A stretch of DNA of 64,000 bases from Ophioderma brevispina (Eukaryota; Echinodermata; Ophiuroidea; Amphilepidida; Ophiodermatidae). Below the pieces are notes generated by a model. It saw only the letters and a program-made list of their open reading frames with translations. It did not search any database and was not told the DNA's origin. Position 1 is the first letter of the stretch; each line of letters begins with the position of its first letter. Of this stretch, positions 33,428 to 45,394 are shown piece by piece. A program made the position numbers and the translations under genes. The DNA lies in the NCBI GenBank assembly GCA_023653785.1, contig JAMKCH010051382.1, positions 1-64,000 on the forward strand. Direction: 5' to 3'.

Positions 33428-34719
33428 AATGTTGAGGATTAGGCCACAGAAATATTGTAGTTCGTTATGAGTGGCAGGGCTCTTGATAACATGTTTAGCA
33501 TAGCAGTTTGCTACATTTGCGGCCATTTTGCTATGCCAATTTTAAGATTGTTTGTAAGCATTTTCCCTATAATTGTGTACGTTTGCTCATCAACATGATC
33601 AAAGCAAGAGCTGTTGCAAAAATTGCTAGACAAATAAAAATCCTTAGCGCGAGCCCTGATGAGTGGCAAAAACTCTTAGGACTTAGACAATTTATTGCTC
33701 CAAGATGGCATGCATTATTTCTGGAACAAGGCCAATAAATGCAAAAGTATCAGATTTTCTAATATTCCTTGTGATGTAAACGAACTTTGGCGGTAAGTAA
33801 ATTATTCATAGCATTTCTTTTCTTATGTTGTTTCCTTCAGAGTGTGTTCAAGTTTGGTGTTTGGAATTTATTCAGTTCATTTGCCTTGGATTTTTGTTCG
33901 TGAGAACCTGTGAGAAAACGGGCATTTTTTAATTATGGCCTTAGCTGATCTGGTATCATCACATCGACTTTCTATTGTATTGGGTGAATGAAGTATACAA
34001 CCTCGCAGAACGAATGGAATCGTCGACACGCCCCAAAAACTTTTAATGAACTGACAGGAATCAAAATCCTACTATAGATTTAAATGGGGGGGGGGGGAGG
34101 TCCATGTGACCCAACATTTTGTTTTTGCTCACCAATTTTTACACTAAATTATTTCTGCCCAAAATTTTATATAATTGCCTAAATATCAGTCACATATATT
34201 TTGTGGAAAAAAATTTCAATTGGCCATGGCATTTAGCATTTTGGTGATGCTATTCAAAATTGTTTTGCCCCTTAAATATAATGGAGTACTTTTTTGAATT
34301 TTTATTTCACACAATGTTAATTTATGTTTAATTCTATTATGAGCCACATTTTATGGTGTGGTGTCGTAAAAAGGTTTTCGGATTGCCATTTTGAATCGGT
34401 ATAACTGATTTTTATATTTTTTCTGTTATGTGGTCAGTTGATGTATCCCATAATGCAGGCCCATCCACATGGAGGCCCCGCAGTACACTTAATTGTTAAG
34501 GGCATTATTCAGTATGCCTGCCACACGCTTAAAACATACAGTTTGCATATATCTGTAATTGTTGCATACAACTTCTTCTGCTAGCTTCCTATAAATATCA
34601 TTTTATCATATTATATCTGTCCAAATAAACCTGATCTTTTCCTCTTTAGCATATAGACAGGATATAGGTTGCATAAATAGAGATGTATCACTGCTATTAC
34701 AAGGTCAGTATGCTTTTAT
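33428..34719. other. Unassigned sequence
   Basis: A plus frame at 33508-33738 (ending DEWQKLLGLRQFIAPRWHAL) lies between GGCAGGGCTC (33475) and GAGCCCTGATGAGTGGC (33651), a weak inverted pair that suggests another small element. A G-run lies at 34086-34096. No supported exon. Confidence 0.3.
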
Positions 34720-35069
34720 TTAAAGGGCAAATGAGAGGTTTCAAATAACAGGTGTCCTAAAATATGAAAATTCTGATTTTTGCACCAATGGAAAGATTTT
34801 TTAGCAAATATGTCCCCAGCAAAGGATTAAAGGCCGAGAAATTATTTCTTTGCCACCAAAAATTTCAAAATTTCTAATTTCGTATAAGGAGCAAATACCT
34901 AAATTGCCTATGTTTTATACTGAAATTAAGCATATGAAAATTGTCTTTTTGTTTTCACTTTCTAGGTATTTCTTTAAACCAAAGATAGGTAAGAATCTAT
35001 TGGGGTCATATTAATCCACTGTCTATGACACATTATGGGTGGCCACAAAATCTCTCATTTCACCTTTAA
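34720..35069. mobile_element. TTAA-type MITE family B, copy 4
   Basis: Left TTAAAGGGCAAATGAGAGGT, right AAATCTCTCATTTCACCTTTAA, 350 bp, TTAA at both ends. The interior shares ACAGGTGTCC, CTGATTTTTGC, ATAAGGAGCAAATACC and GCCTATGTTTTAT with copies 2 and 3. Confidence 0.7.
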
Positions 35070-35241
35070 AAGAATGCAGGGCAACTACAAATTAATGTGT
35101 TGAAATGTTGTGTTCATGCAATTATGACTATCAATTAACAGTTTATAAAATATAAATTAAGAATACATAATTAAGAACCACTTTAACCTGAATAACAATA
35201 AATCCTGAAAAAAAGGGTCCTAATTCAAATTTAATTTTTAT

Positions 35242-35365
35242 TTAAAGACACTTTCAGTGATCTAACCCAAATGAATCAAATATGTGGACATTTGCAGGAC
35301 TTGAGAGAAAATGCAGAAAACAGCAGTGTTGAAAGATCTGAATCTCCAGTCATTTACATGTTTTA
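35242..35365 (-). mobile_element. MITE family A, copy 6 (fragment)
   Basis: Begins TTAAAGACACTTTCAGTGAT and keeps the AACAGCAGTGTT-GAAAGAT and AATCTCCA blocks seen in copy 5, then stops. Confidence 0.5.
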
Positions 35366-35432
35366 GTAAGTTTTTTACACTTCCTCTGTTCAAGCTCTGA
35401 GGGAGTTCTATTCCTTCAACAAGGTGGTGGAA

Positions 35433-35738
35433 GCCCATTCAAACAGTCGTCCGTGCTGGGCGCTGACCTTTGAATATTAGAGGACGGATAATTATTATTT
35501 TGGGTGCTTGTATCACACTAATGTCTTCGATACAAACAATCCGGCAAACTATTAGTTGTTGGATGTTGGTGCTATGGGGGTTTTAAATTTTGTCCTACCC
35601 ATGGCCACACACGAATGAAATGACCGTCAGATCGTCTTAATTTAAATAAACCGCCTCAATGAATCATCTTCACCTAAGCGCGCATTGCATTATGATAAAA
35701 AAGAGTAACTCTGAGCAAAAGATCCAGGTGCACTATCT
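35433..35738 (+). repeat. Dispersed element, tandem copy 1 (shortened)
   Basis: Collinear with the unit starting at 35739, but shorter by many 1-3-base deletions. Landmarks: GCCCATTCAAAC, CCGTGCTGGGCGC, TTGTTGGATGTTGG, GTCCTACCCATGGCCACACA, ATAAACCGCCTCAATGAA, GCGCGCATTGCATTA, GATCCAGGTG. Confidence 0.75.
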
Positions 35739-36290
35739 GAGCCCATTCAAAACCAGGTCGTTTCCGTGCTGGGCGCATGAACTGTTGAATATTGCCGGAA
35801 TAACTTATTAGTTTTGGTTGCTTGTATACACACATAATGTCAATTCGCTACAAACATCCGCACAATTTAGTTGTTGGATGTTGGGTGCTATTGGGGTTGG
35901 TTCAATTTTTGTCCTACCCCCATTGGCCACACACAACGAATGAATTGACACGTCAGTCGTCTTTGATTTAAATAAACCGCCTCAATGAATACATCTTTTT
36001 CTTCACCTTAAGCGCGCATTGCATTAATGAGAAAAAAGAGTATCGAGCACAATGATCCAGGTGGCCTATTATAAACCGGCCACCCTCTACCCATCCATCA
36101 ATGTGTATCAACTACCGATTAGTGTATATGCAAAGCGGCACCCCCAGTATGATGGAATAAGCGGAGGCAGCCATTGCGTTCTAGTGGTGGTACTCTTATG
36201 TTTTCTTTGTGGTCGGCAAACCGGCGAGACTATGATTTCCCTCTGAAGATGACGTAACGTTTTGCCTCTCTATATAGATGAAATCTCTTT
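35739..36290 (+). repeat. Dispersed element, tandem copy 2 (longer)
   Basis: The second, more complete copy. It continues through ACTACCGATTAGTGTATATG, GCAAAGCGGCACCC and ACGTAACGTTTTGCC. The whole is found inverted at 16890-17445. Class unknown. Confidence 0.75.
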
Positions 36291-36374
36291 GTTCCTTTCA
36301 AATGTCCTCTTGCATATAGGTTGGCAGATTAAACCACGGCAGTATTATTTTGCATAATAACTTTCTTTTGTAAC

Positions 36375-36605
36375 CCACACCATGATTAAGCTGAAGATGA
36401 GCACTCCTGGCTCGGATCCTGGTGGATCATTTATCTCTACAATTCCCAGTTGCAGTTTCTTTTTAAAGGCATTATACAGTGTTTATGCCACATACAATGT
36501 ATTGTGTCCATATATGGGCAAGACCTTTATCTCTTGCTTGTCTCACTTCACCCAGGTTGTAAATTGGGAGCTGTTAGGGTAATCATACTGTGTGTGTCAT
36601 TATAA
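36375..36605 (+). mobile_element. SINE-like element
   Basis: A degenerate B-box-like GGCTCGGATCC is followed by a body containing ATATGGGCAAGACCTTTATC and CTTGTCTCACTTCACCCAGG. That is the wording of a SINE/LINE tail family common in invertebrate deuterostomes (recalled, not searched). The open frame here is element sequence. Confidence 0.4.
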
Positions 36606-36784
36606 TTGGCTGCACACACACAGCTAGTGTGAGATTTTGATCACCACTCATTGTCCTGGAGCATGCCGTGTGGCAGAACCGTTTTCCAGATCGGAGCTGT
36701 TCATTATAAAAAATCGTTGCTGACCCCATAGCAGTAGTGGATTTATTCCGTAAATGTTATCAAGGATTTAGATCGGCAAATCTG

Positions 36785-36905
36785 GCACACCAATCCTCTC
36801 TGGTCTTGTGGTTTGGTAGCTGACCGCAGATAAGTTGGTCTCGGGTTCGATTCTCACTACTGCTTCTTTTAAAATATATAACATTTTCAGTTATTTTTTT
36901 GGTTA
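36785..36905 (+). mobile_element. tRNA-derived SINE-like fragment
   Basis: A B-box-like GGGTTCGATTCTC at about 36843 lies about 35 nt after GTGGTTTGGTAGCTGAC, which could be a decayed A box. Followed by an AT-rich tail. Confidence 0.4.
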
Positions 36906-37082
36906 TCAGGTTAGAGGGAAAAATTCTAAGTCCACAAATAGAAGAAAACTCATTAGCTCCGTTTTAGGTTAATGAGGGAGACCTGCTCCTGTATCATCTG
37001 GTGGTGTCAAAAAGTTACCCGCTTTCTGTACACACACCAGTGGGGCAGACAACACACTTCAACACACAAAAACGGATTCAAG

Positions 37083-37260
37083 CAATGGCATAACCAGATG
37101 GCAAGTGGGGAGGGGGCAGCTCCTCCCCCCACCCCCCCCCCCCCCCGAAAAATTTAGTGATTTACTGCACACGCCATGGACAGAAAACAACAGGCCCTAC
37201 ATGATACTATACTACAAATTTTAATATATGCCTGCCCCTGAAATATTATGCCCCCCCCCC
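37083..37260 (+). mobile_element. Fragment of the TGGCGTAACCAGA element family
   Basis: CAATGGCATAACCAGATGGC then AAGTGGGGAGGGGG resembles the termini of the element at 40974-41462. Long C-runs at 37131-37146 and 37251-37262. The right end is unclear. Confidence 0.4.
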
Positions 37261-37315
37261 CCTTTGCCTGTACATGTCTTTGATTTCTGGTACGTATGAT
37301 GCAAATTTATATTAC

Positions 37316-37408
37316 CTGTGCAACACCCCCCACTGGACTGGAAATCCCAAGGGTTTTGATATTTTAATAATTTGTCCATATTCTGCTGATTAAGGGTGCT
37401 TAGCACAT
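37316..37408 (-). CDS. Internal coding exon, unknown protein (best minus-strand exon)
   Basis: On the minus strand, the acceptor is textbook: TGATTTCTATCTTCCTCATCCCAG| in two pieces around 37432-37409. The donor is TTGCACAG|GTAATA. The 93-nt exon is open in phase 1-1 and encodes VLSTLNQQNMDKLLKYQN, then PWDFQSSGGCCT. The peptide is hydrophilic with a Cys pair and aromatic residues, and looks like part of a folded domain. I do not recognise the family. It would lie upstream of the exon candidates at 32281 and 17925 and downstream of the membrane-anchor candidate at 39600-39725 if these belong to one gene, which is not shown. Confidence 0.45.
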
Positions 37409-39111
37409 CTGGGATGAGGAAGATAGAAATCAAGTAGAGCTAAAACATCAACATTATACCTTCAAAGAAGTTTAATTTTTAAATTGCCATTTTCTCCACA
37501 CAATAAGTGTTTAGCGAGGTATTCAGTATAATGGGGCCAATCAAAGATGCTCTATTCCTGACTGACATTTAGGGGGCAATGTTCTGTCCCAATAATGGAC
37601 TATGTGTCTATATGTGGCGTTGTAGCTCTACAGTTGTGTAAGTAGGGGTAGGACCATCAGACTGTATAAATAGAAGAATAACAAGATAGACGTGAGAGGT
37701 GTGCGGCAAGAAGCATCAAACTTGAGGTCTCATCACATAATTTTCAATATCAGCAAAAGTAGGGATCTTTCGGAATGAATATTTTTTTCCCAATTATAAT
37801 TTTTATGGATTTGGGATCTGAATTTTTGGGCCATATTCTACTCTAGAAGTGGCAAATTTGCCCTAAATTTTAGTCATGGAGCTAAATCAGTGAGTTTGGT
37901 GGAAAAGTATGTGCCGCTAGTAGACTAAGAACAAAACTACTTGAGCATGGTGTCTAGAGGAATGCAGAAGAGACCTGCAAACTGGGGGGGAGGTCCTTGA
38001 CCACTGCACATTAATAGCCTTTTATCAAAAGCTTTGATTATTTTATTATTCAATTTGTGTGAGTGCGCCCGTCTCTTGACCGCTCACAAAGTTGAGCCTC
38101 GTTCAATGCTCGCCTCGCGTGACCTTCGGCGCAGCCCACGGTGGTTGGATAAAAAGATGAGGCATCTTTGACAAAGCTGGCGACTGTACGGACCCTAAAA
38201 AGTTGAAACTGGACTGCGACCAAACCGATCCATTTCATACTACACATTCCTGTACAGGCTGGCATTTTAGGTCAGGGTGGGGGGCTCCCCTCCCCTGGGG
38301 TATGTACCCTACCAATACCTAAACAACTCATTCCCTGCGAATGGATTAGTTATTCTCTGTTTGTTCATTCAATACAAAAAACTATCAATTGTTTTTGCCG
38401 ATGTGGCATGGCACCAAAACCTCTTTAAACGCCTTAGCCAGCTTTTTTTCTGTGCATAATTAGGTAAGAATGGGTTTGAGTTTTTATATTTAAGAACAAC
38501 AAAAACACAGACCACTTATTCGAGGCTGTCACCAGTTCTGGGATCCAGTGTGCACACTAACCATGTATCATTTAGTTAATCCTTCTCTAGACATTGTGGC
38601 CCACAAACATACTGTTCAAGATAATTACATTTGAGAGAATGATTTCCAAGAACATCCAGTGTGAAAAAGAATAAATAGCAGATTAGCAGGATTGTTGGTT
38701 CTCAGGTACCGCCTTGGTCAAGGCTAGCAAAGAAACAACCAGTTTCTACCCCTGACATTGAATAAAATAAATAGCAGCTTGCTTGTTAGACGCCTCGGTC
38801 AAGGCTAACATTCATATTGCATATTGCTTTTGAATGTAAAGCAATGCATGTGGCTTACGTACCGCCAATTAAGAGGAAGACTGATTATTGACTCTGAGTT
38901 GGATTTGTACATCCAGCACTAAATTGAACGTTTTTGTCAGCAATCAAAACCACAGTTCAGAATGTTTTTGATTATTTTACAAATTAAAAACTTTTAGACT
39001 GGATGAGGTGTGTGTTATGTGTAAGTTATGCCTAAGTTTGTCATACCTTGGCATTTATCTTTAGTCCTGAGCCCTATACAAACCACAAATACCACCAAAA
39101 TACACTGTGGT

Positions 39112-39147
<36 letters not shown>

Positions 39148-39599
39148 TGTTTTATTTTGGGTTACTGTAGCTATGCACTATGAGCTAGAAAAATCTCAAT
39201 TCCCCTGGCACAGTTCAGTAGCTTTCATTCACCAATGTATTTAGAAAATATACCCCTTTGTTTTGGGGTATGAAACTATGATGATATATATGATACCCAG
39301 ATCACACAGGGTCAGTTCATGTCAATGTATGTACAAGTACAACCCATTGAACTTTGTCCTTGATAGATGAGCATAACTCATAGTTATGTTCACATAGAAG
39401 CAATGAAATTCCTGAGTAGTATTTTGTGGTATTTCAGGGTCTGACTTTTAAAATAAGGTGGTGCTCGGTAAAAAGCTCTCCTAGTCATATCGGGGAGAGT
39501 TTCAAGGGGAGCGGTTCATGACATCTCTCCTAAAAAGTGTTTAATGGGAGCTGTAGGGGAGCTATCGCTCTCACTCTCCTTTAAAGTCAGTCCCTGGTA
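37409..39599. other. Mostly unassigned; small repeats and a 33-T run
   Basis: Contains a GC-richer open minus frame (38050-38265, VRTVASFVKDASSFYPTTV and on) preceded by an acceptor-like TTTCAACTTTTTAG, unassigned. It also has a short direct repeat, ATAAATAGCAG with GGTCAAGGCTA (about 38673 and 38767), a poly-T run at 39114-39146, and an AGGAGAG-rich element ending TTTAAAGGAGAG on the minus strand near 39590. Confidence 0.35.
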
Positions 39600-39728
39600 T
39601 TTGGTGGTTAAGGATTTTAAAGTGTCATTTGAAACTATCATTTGTAACAAAACCAGAGTAAAACAAAATAATATCAAGAGTCGCACAGTTTTGACAACTG
39701 AATTGGAATATAGCCTATAAAACATCCT
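39600..39728 (-). CDS. Candidate first coding exon, type II membrane anchor
   Basis: On the minus strand, AAATTTACAG|AGG precedes an ATG at 39725. The frame reads MFYRLYSNSVVKTVRLLIL, then FCFTLVLLQMIVS and NDTLKSLTTKY. This has a short basic head, one hydrophobic segment and then a hydrophilic stem, as in Golgi type II enzymes. The frame then runs into sequence of a TTTAAAGGAGAG element, so the true 3' end of the exon is uncertain. No enzyme family can be named. Confidence 0.3.
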
Positions 39729-39819
39729 CTGTAAATTTATGAAAATTTCATTGTGGGCAAATATGATTTTTTTCCCTCCAGGGGCATATAGAGGGCACTA
39801 TAGTACCTAACATACAAAT

Positions 39820-39898
39820 CATGACCTTCTATGCCTATATGGCAAGATTCCAACATTGGATTTTTCTGATTTTACAGGGGTTAGAGGGGTACGTAATA
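39820..39898 (-). repeat. Inverted partner of the 5625-5700 repeat
   Basis: The minus strand reads CCTGTAAAATCAGAAAAATCC, then GGAATCTTGCCATATAGGCAT, matching the 5625 copy. Confidence 0.45.
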
Positions 39899-40122
39899 TA
39901 GCTTTTGTATGTCCCTACTATAGGCCCCTGTCAGTTGTCAAAATTGTGTCACCAGTGCTTCAAAATGTTTAAAATTAAAAGAAATGATTCGCATGGCCTC
40001 AAACAGCTATGTGGTATTTGGGAATTTGGGTGTAAGGGCTCTAGCAATATGTGTTGTTGTAGTTTTGGGATCATGATATTGTTGAACAACCTGGCACAGT
40101 CTCACTTACGCGGAATGAGTTT

Positions 40123-40330
40123 ACCTGGCCTCTAATTCCGGTATGCGTACTACCCAAATTCTTGATAATGTATGAGCTACTTAGGTTTGTTTCAAAACCC
40201 AACCCATGATCAATCGATAAGCATCTATGAGCTTTATTCCGTTTACTATTGATTTCCTTCAGGTAGTCTCATTGGGCCGAGTTGCCTTTTCTATTTAGGT
40301 AGGTACGCATACCGGAATTAGAGGCCAGGT
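40123..40330. mobile_element. MITE with 33-bp near-perfect TIRs
   Basis: ACCTGGCCTCTAATTCCGGT then ATGCGTACTACCC is mirrored exactly at the right end, except for the inner bases. Length 208 bp, no coding capacity. Arms this clean suggest it is one of the youngest elements in the window. Confidence 0.8.
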
Positions 40331-40659
40331 TGACCTCTTCGCCTCACTTACATGACATTTTCATCTCCTTATAAACGTTGCACCACTCACTGTAGCCTGA
40401 GATACAGTCAGTGCAGAGGCAAAAAGCATACGGTCAAGATCACATTTAACAGTGCTGATATAAAGGTGGTTAGGAAATTTCTGAAAAAAAATACAGATAA
40501 ACACAGATCTAGATGAACAAATTATGCACATAATACCCACTCCAGTATGCTTTCCTTTTGGGGGGCATTTTTGGTGGGCGACTTTTTTTGGTGATTTGGG
40601 TGACTTTTCTGATGTACATGTATTTCCACGAATTGGCTAGTTATTTGGCAACCCTGTAG

Positions 40660-40850
40660 CAGGGGCGGCGCCAGGGTAAAATCAAAGGGGGGGCGAAACA
40701 TAAGGGGGGGGGCAACACAGTAAAAAAATGAACTCCTTTTGCGTCAAACAACCCCTAATTTGTGCGCAATTTATTGCGTAAAAACCCTGTTTTTCCTAAA
40801 TTTTGAAATCTCAGGGGGTGGCCACCCCCCTGCCCTTAGTAGTACTTCTG
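40660..40850 (+). mobile_element. hAT-like MITE, second copy
   Basis: Starts CAGGGGCGGCGCCAGG and shares GTGCGCAATTTATTGCGTAA and CCTAAATTTTGAAA-TC with 26053-26194. The right TIR is decayed, ending in CCACCCCCCTGCCC. Confidence 0.6.
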
Positions 40851-40973
40851 GCTACTTAAAAATGCAAAATCTATACTTGAGGAATGCACACTGGAAAAAA
40901 TATTGTTTGGCCAGTCTTACACTCTCTCTGTTTAGTTTAGCAGTGGGAATAAATACCATGTAAACCATTACAT

Positions 40974-41462
40974 CAGTGGCGTTCATAATCAGACCTCGCA
41001 AATGGGGGGGGGGGGCAGATTGGGTTGCATTTCCCCCTCAAATTTATTGTTTTGAGGGAGAAAGTATTGGGTCCTTCTCATCTATAGACACTGAACAAAT
41101 GTCAGTTCATTTGGAAGGGGCATGGCAGGGGGAAAGGGTTTTGATAAGGGGCACTCATTGAAATTTCTATTTCACCCAAAAGGCAATGATTTTTTTATGC
41201 AGTTTTTGCCTCTAAATGATGGCAAATGGAACAGTTCTAGCACAGACCATTCCCGTGCCATGTTAAATGAAAAACATGCCTAATGAGGGGGCAGGGGGTG
41301 CAAGCCCCCCCCCCAAACCGAACCCTTGCCCCCTCAGCACCCCCCACAATGAACTGACTTTTTTGTACAGTGTTATAGAGAAGGACCCAAATTTGCCCCT
41401 AAAAAAAACCTTGGCCACCCCTTCAGCCCCCCAGTTGCAAAGGTCTGGTTACGCCAATGGCG
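40974..41462. mobile_element. 0.49-kb TIR element, TGGCGT..CAGACCT termini
   Basis: The left end CAGTGGCGTTCATAATCAGA then CCTCGCAAATGGGG mirrors the right end CCCCAGTTGCAAAGGTC then TGGTTACGCCAATGGCG. G- and C-runs lie just inside the ends. Frames at 40976 and 41267 are element sequence. Confidence 0.6.
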
Positions 41463-43985
41463 AAATGACAACATGTTAGCCATAATGTGAAGTTATGCTT
41501 ACAGAACTAACGGTAACGGCACCTATGGCAATGCCATAATCGATCGAGGTGTGGGATTCACAAATGCCCCTTTAAATTTAGAAAAACATTGTAATTGACT
41601 CAATGAATTTAGCCCTGCCTCTATGTTAGGCTACTATTGTCAGGCTACATTATTGTCACTCAACCCAGCCAACATTCCCAGTTTGGCCCATGTGGGTAAA
41701 AATGGTTTTAGGTGGGCACGTCATGTGGCACACATGGGCAAAATCGCTGTTTCGTTGGCCCCATGTGGGGCCTACTGGGTAAAATTGTACTCGGCCTCGA
41801 TTGGCCCCATGTGGGTTGCCCAGTTCCCAGTGGTTGCAGGATGGGTATTACACAGGTAAATTGTTTGTGTTCCCTATAGGTTATCCACTTTCTGGGGTTG
41901 TATGGGGCTCACCGAGTTGTGAGTTTGTACCCTACAGGTTCTGGGGGGCCCATAAGGGGGGGCTGTCATGGGCCCAAGATGGGGAAAATCAAAATTGATT
42001 TTATTGCACCCTCTTTGCATGTAGAACATTCGTGGCCCACAATTGGGGAAAACACACACAAAGTTGTTTGTTGTTTCATCACCCTAAAACATCTCCAAAA
42101 GATGGGAATAATAGGTGAAGTGCAATGTGAAACAAGAATTGCTTACGTGTAATTTATGAAGGTTATTTTTAATATTGATATGATGTTCTATGGTGTTTTC
42201 AAAATGTACAGTCGGTACACCATCTTCTGTAAAAGGTGTCATCAAATGGTGAAATGAGAAAAAATATGGGCTGTAAGTTGTATATGAATAGGGCTGGTCT
42301 GAGGAATTAATTTATTTTAAAAAATACTTAAAAATACACATTATGATCAAAAATTTGCATTACAGCAGAAAAAAATACAGGTCATCGGGACCCCGCCCTA
42401 GGGGTGAGTTTCCTGTGGAAAGCTCTCACCTGTAGCCCAGTCCACCATCAACCCCATGGGGCTCATATAAAAAAAAAAAACCTGAAAACCCATGTCCTAG
42501 ATCCCACACAGACCCTGAACAACCCACAATCCTGGTCCACCTCAACTAAACATAGAAAGTGGTACACCTAGCTCGACACGTCGTAGCCCGGGCGAAGCCG
42601 GGGCTACGAACAAGAGTAATAGGATATCGCGGGGTTTGTTCCGACGGAAAAAACATGTCGGAAAAAAAGTTTTAAATAATTCACTACAGGAAGTCAAATT
42701 GGTAATTTCCGACTCAGATGGGGTTATTATACTTGAATAAATAATTCTGGACCAAAAAAAAGCAATTCGGAGAGGTGGGTTATTTATGTAAACATGTTTC
42801 TGCAAGTTTTTGATGTGGAATTTTAATAACGGCAACTTTTAGTAGACGTAGTGCCTTCATTTTCTTTCATTTTGCACAGTTATTTGAGGCCAACATCCAG
42901 TAAGTACACTGACTGAACTGCCAAAGCCGTTAGAAATAAGACTCAGTGCATTAGGTAGGGATTGTAAAGCAAGGTGACGGAAATGTTCAGTTTTTAAAAT
43001 TGTGAGGACCCCTGCAATAGCTATATACTTCTTTCTCTGACCTAGTACACGACCAACCAATATGGAGTGTCTAGTCAGAGCACCTCGGACTAGTGGTAAA
43101 CCATGAGAGTTCTTCATTTTTTCAAAACCCCCCTTTCCAATGATTTTTTCCTGAGTTTTCACTTTTTTTGCCAAACGATGAAAAAAAATCAGGGTTAAAA
43201 ATACCACTACGCAAGGTTTTCAATGACAAGATTTTCAGACACCCCTTTTCAATGACTCTTATAAGTTACCAGTTTAGAACAAAAAATACAAGTATCAATA
43301 TTACTTTGTGTCTGCTGTATCAATCAGATGCTCCTGTCTTTAATGGGATTAATTAAAAACATGTATACTGATTTTAACTTGAAATGAAAATGAACAAACA
43401 ATGTGATAAACAAATGTTCCTGTTAAAAGTTTGTCATCGCCACGGGAACCAATTCGGTGAAATTGCCACTTTTTTTTTTTAAATTTCGCGGAGACGGATG
43501 CTCAGAAAACTCCCTTTTTTCGTGATTTCGCGCGGGGGGTCCTGATGGACAGTAAAAAAGATACCCCTTTTCCTCGGAATTTAGAACTCACATGGTTACA
43601 ACTTTTTATGTTGAGTTGAAGGACGGGTCACAATGGACCAATTTGGGGTTGCCCACTTTAACCCAATCCAAATATAATCCACTTAGCCCACATGGATCCA
43701 AAATGGGTTACCCACTTGAAGGCCCTACCCATTTAAGCCCACCTTCCCTGGCGAAACCCATGCATGCGCATTATGTGGGCCCCAGAAGGCATGTTTGGCT
43801 GTGCTTAGAGATAGGAATGCTCTTACACTCACTGTGTTTTGCTACAAATGAAAAGAGATCGCACAACCTGGTACACAGACGCTAACATGACAGCAATGCC
43901 AATAAATCTGGCAAATTCAGGAACCAGGGTTCCCCACTCATCATAGCACAAACACCCGCCGCGTCATAATTCCTTTGGTATTCAG
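41463..43985. other. Repeat-rich, no supported gene
   Basis: Holds a minus-strand TTTAAAGGGGCATTTGTG end (41573), a region with recurring GGCCCCATGTGGG strings (41690-42050) and a related CCCACATGG-rich patch (43640-43770). It also has a CGTAGCCCGGGCGAAGCC then GGGGCTACG palindrome (42580-42608). Minus frames at 42542-42835 and 42857-43207 have no recognised domain. Confidence 0.4.
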
Positions 43986-44018
43986 AATGGCATGTCCATT
44001 AAAATTGTGTCTTTCAAG
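43986..44018 (+). CDS. Candidate 33-nt microexon
   Basis: ATTCCTTTGGTATTCAG| then 33 nt, then TTTCAAG|GTAAGTGC. Both splice sites are good, and the phase-0 frame reads NGMSIKIVSFK. A segment this short can arise by chance, and no neighbouring plus-strand exon was found. Confidence 0.22.
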
Positions 44019-44983
44019 GTAAGTGCTAGAAATATGAAAGGCTGAGACTCGCTGCAAGCACGAAGGCCGTAACCTGGGCGAGTACGAGAATGTTACCTAT
44101 ACCCATGTCCGTAAAATTTTGTCACATGTCACTTTCGATATTTGGACTGAATTGTTCACTTAAGAAGTACACAAAGCCCACGATTTTGTAATTTTGCCAG
44201 CCCATAATGATTAACCACTGTGTCCGATCACCAAGTCATGTGATTCACATTGGATAACCATCGGCAGTCGTGCAGCCTGGTGTCAGTGTGTTTTTAGTCA
44301 TTCCCACTTTCCTTATTTATTTCTACAAATGCTTGGTCCTTGGCGGAAATACCGGTTCATTTGAGGGAAATATTGTATACTTTAACAGGGTCAGTGCAAG
44401 TCATTGATTAACCACAGAAAACAAAAAAAAAAAAAAAACAAATAACAGCTAAATAATATCACACGGTGAGGATTGCCTTTCAAATGTTAGTTTTATATGA
44501 TCAGATAGTGAGTTGTGGGCCATAGTTATATATCTATATGAATTTTCGGGGCAGTTGATTTGTCTGCATATTTGGGGGCCAGAAGCGAGACCTTCCACTG
44601 AGTGAACCTTCCCACAATAAATGTTCATTTGGTAATTTGGGTACGGTTGTTTTATCTATTCTATGTAATCTATTTGTTTTAGCAGTCACAGAAAGACATC
44701 CTCTATTTGCCATAACTTGGCTCTTTTCCTCTGCTACATATCTCCAATAGCTCATCGAGCTGAGCCAAATTGCGACATACATTTGCAAAGAACTTTGCTT
44801 CCGCGTGCATCCACTGGATGATGTTTTTAGTCTCTTAGTAATATTGATACGCTGGGCAGTGTGTTGTTTTTTGGTTCCATGTTTTCACAGTGCCACGAGT
44901 TCCTGAAGCAGTGCTGAGTGCTCTGGTAACGAGACTATTAATTAGCGTTGTCTTTTCCTCAACAATGGCCTGACAATCCCCAG

Positions 44984-45133
44984 GAAACCGCGATGGATGT
45001 CTCAGAAGCAGAACGAAAAAGATCCAACGCATCTTCGGCATCTGGTGGTGAAGCTGTAGAGCAAGAAGAGGATGTAACAGAGGAGAAATGGCTGTATACA
45101 ACAACCGCTGAAGGGGATGCAAATGGAGGTTAA
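44984..45133 (+). CDS. Candidate exon, acidic Ser-rich C-terminus
   Basis: After CAATCCCCAG| the frame reads ETAMDVSEAERKRSNASSA then SGGEAVEQEEDVTEEKWLYT, ending TTAEGDANGG and TAA. The peptide is acidic and disordered-looking. The opposite strand is also open over the same bases (44835-45122). A second minus frame nearby contains an IIQWMHAEAKFFANVCRN string, so the true coding strand is undecided. Confidence 0.25.
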   Translation, partial: ETAMDVSEAERKRSNASSASGGEAVEQEEDVTEEKWLYTTTAEGDANGG

Positions 45134-45394
45134 AACTGTCCGCAAAATTAACCCAATAAAACAGGATCTAGTCTGGTCATTATACTACACCCCCACTGCC
45201 CAATGACACTCATGACATTGCAGCTCCGCCCCCAAAAAAAGACCCCCCCCCCCCCCCCCCCCCGAATCTGTACATTGTAATCCTTATAATATGGGTCATT
45301 CCACCGGTTTAGATCAGTGCAAAGTCAGTTTTTGCGAAGCTGTCTATTGCAACAAACACTCATCTAGTGATCAACGGCTCACCTCGTAAACTAA

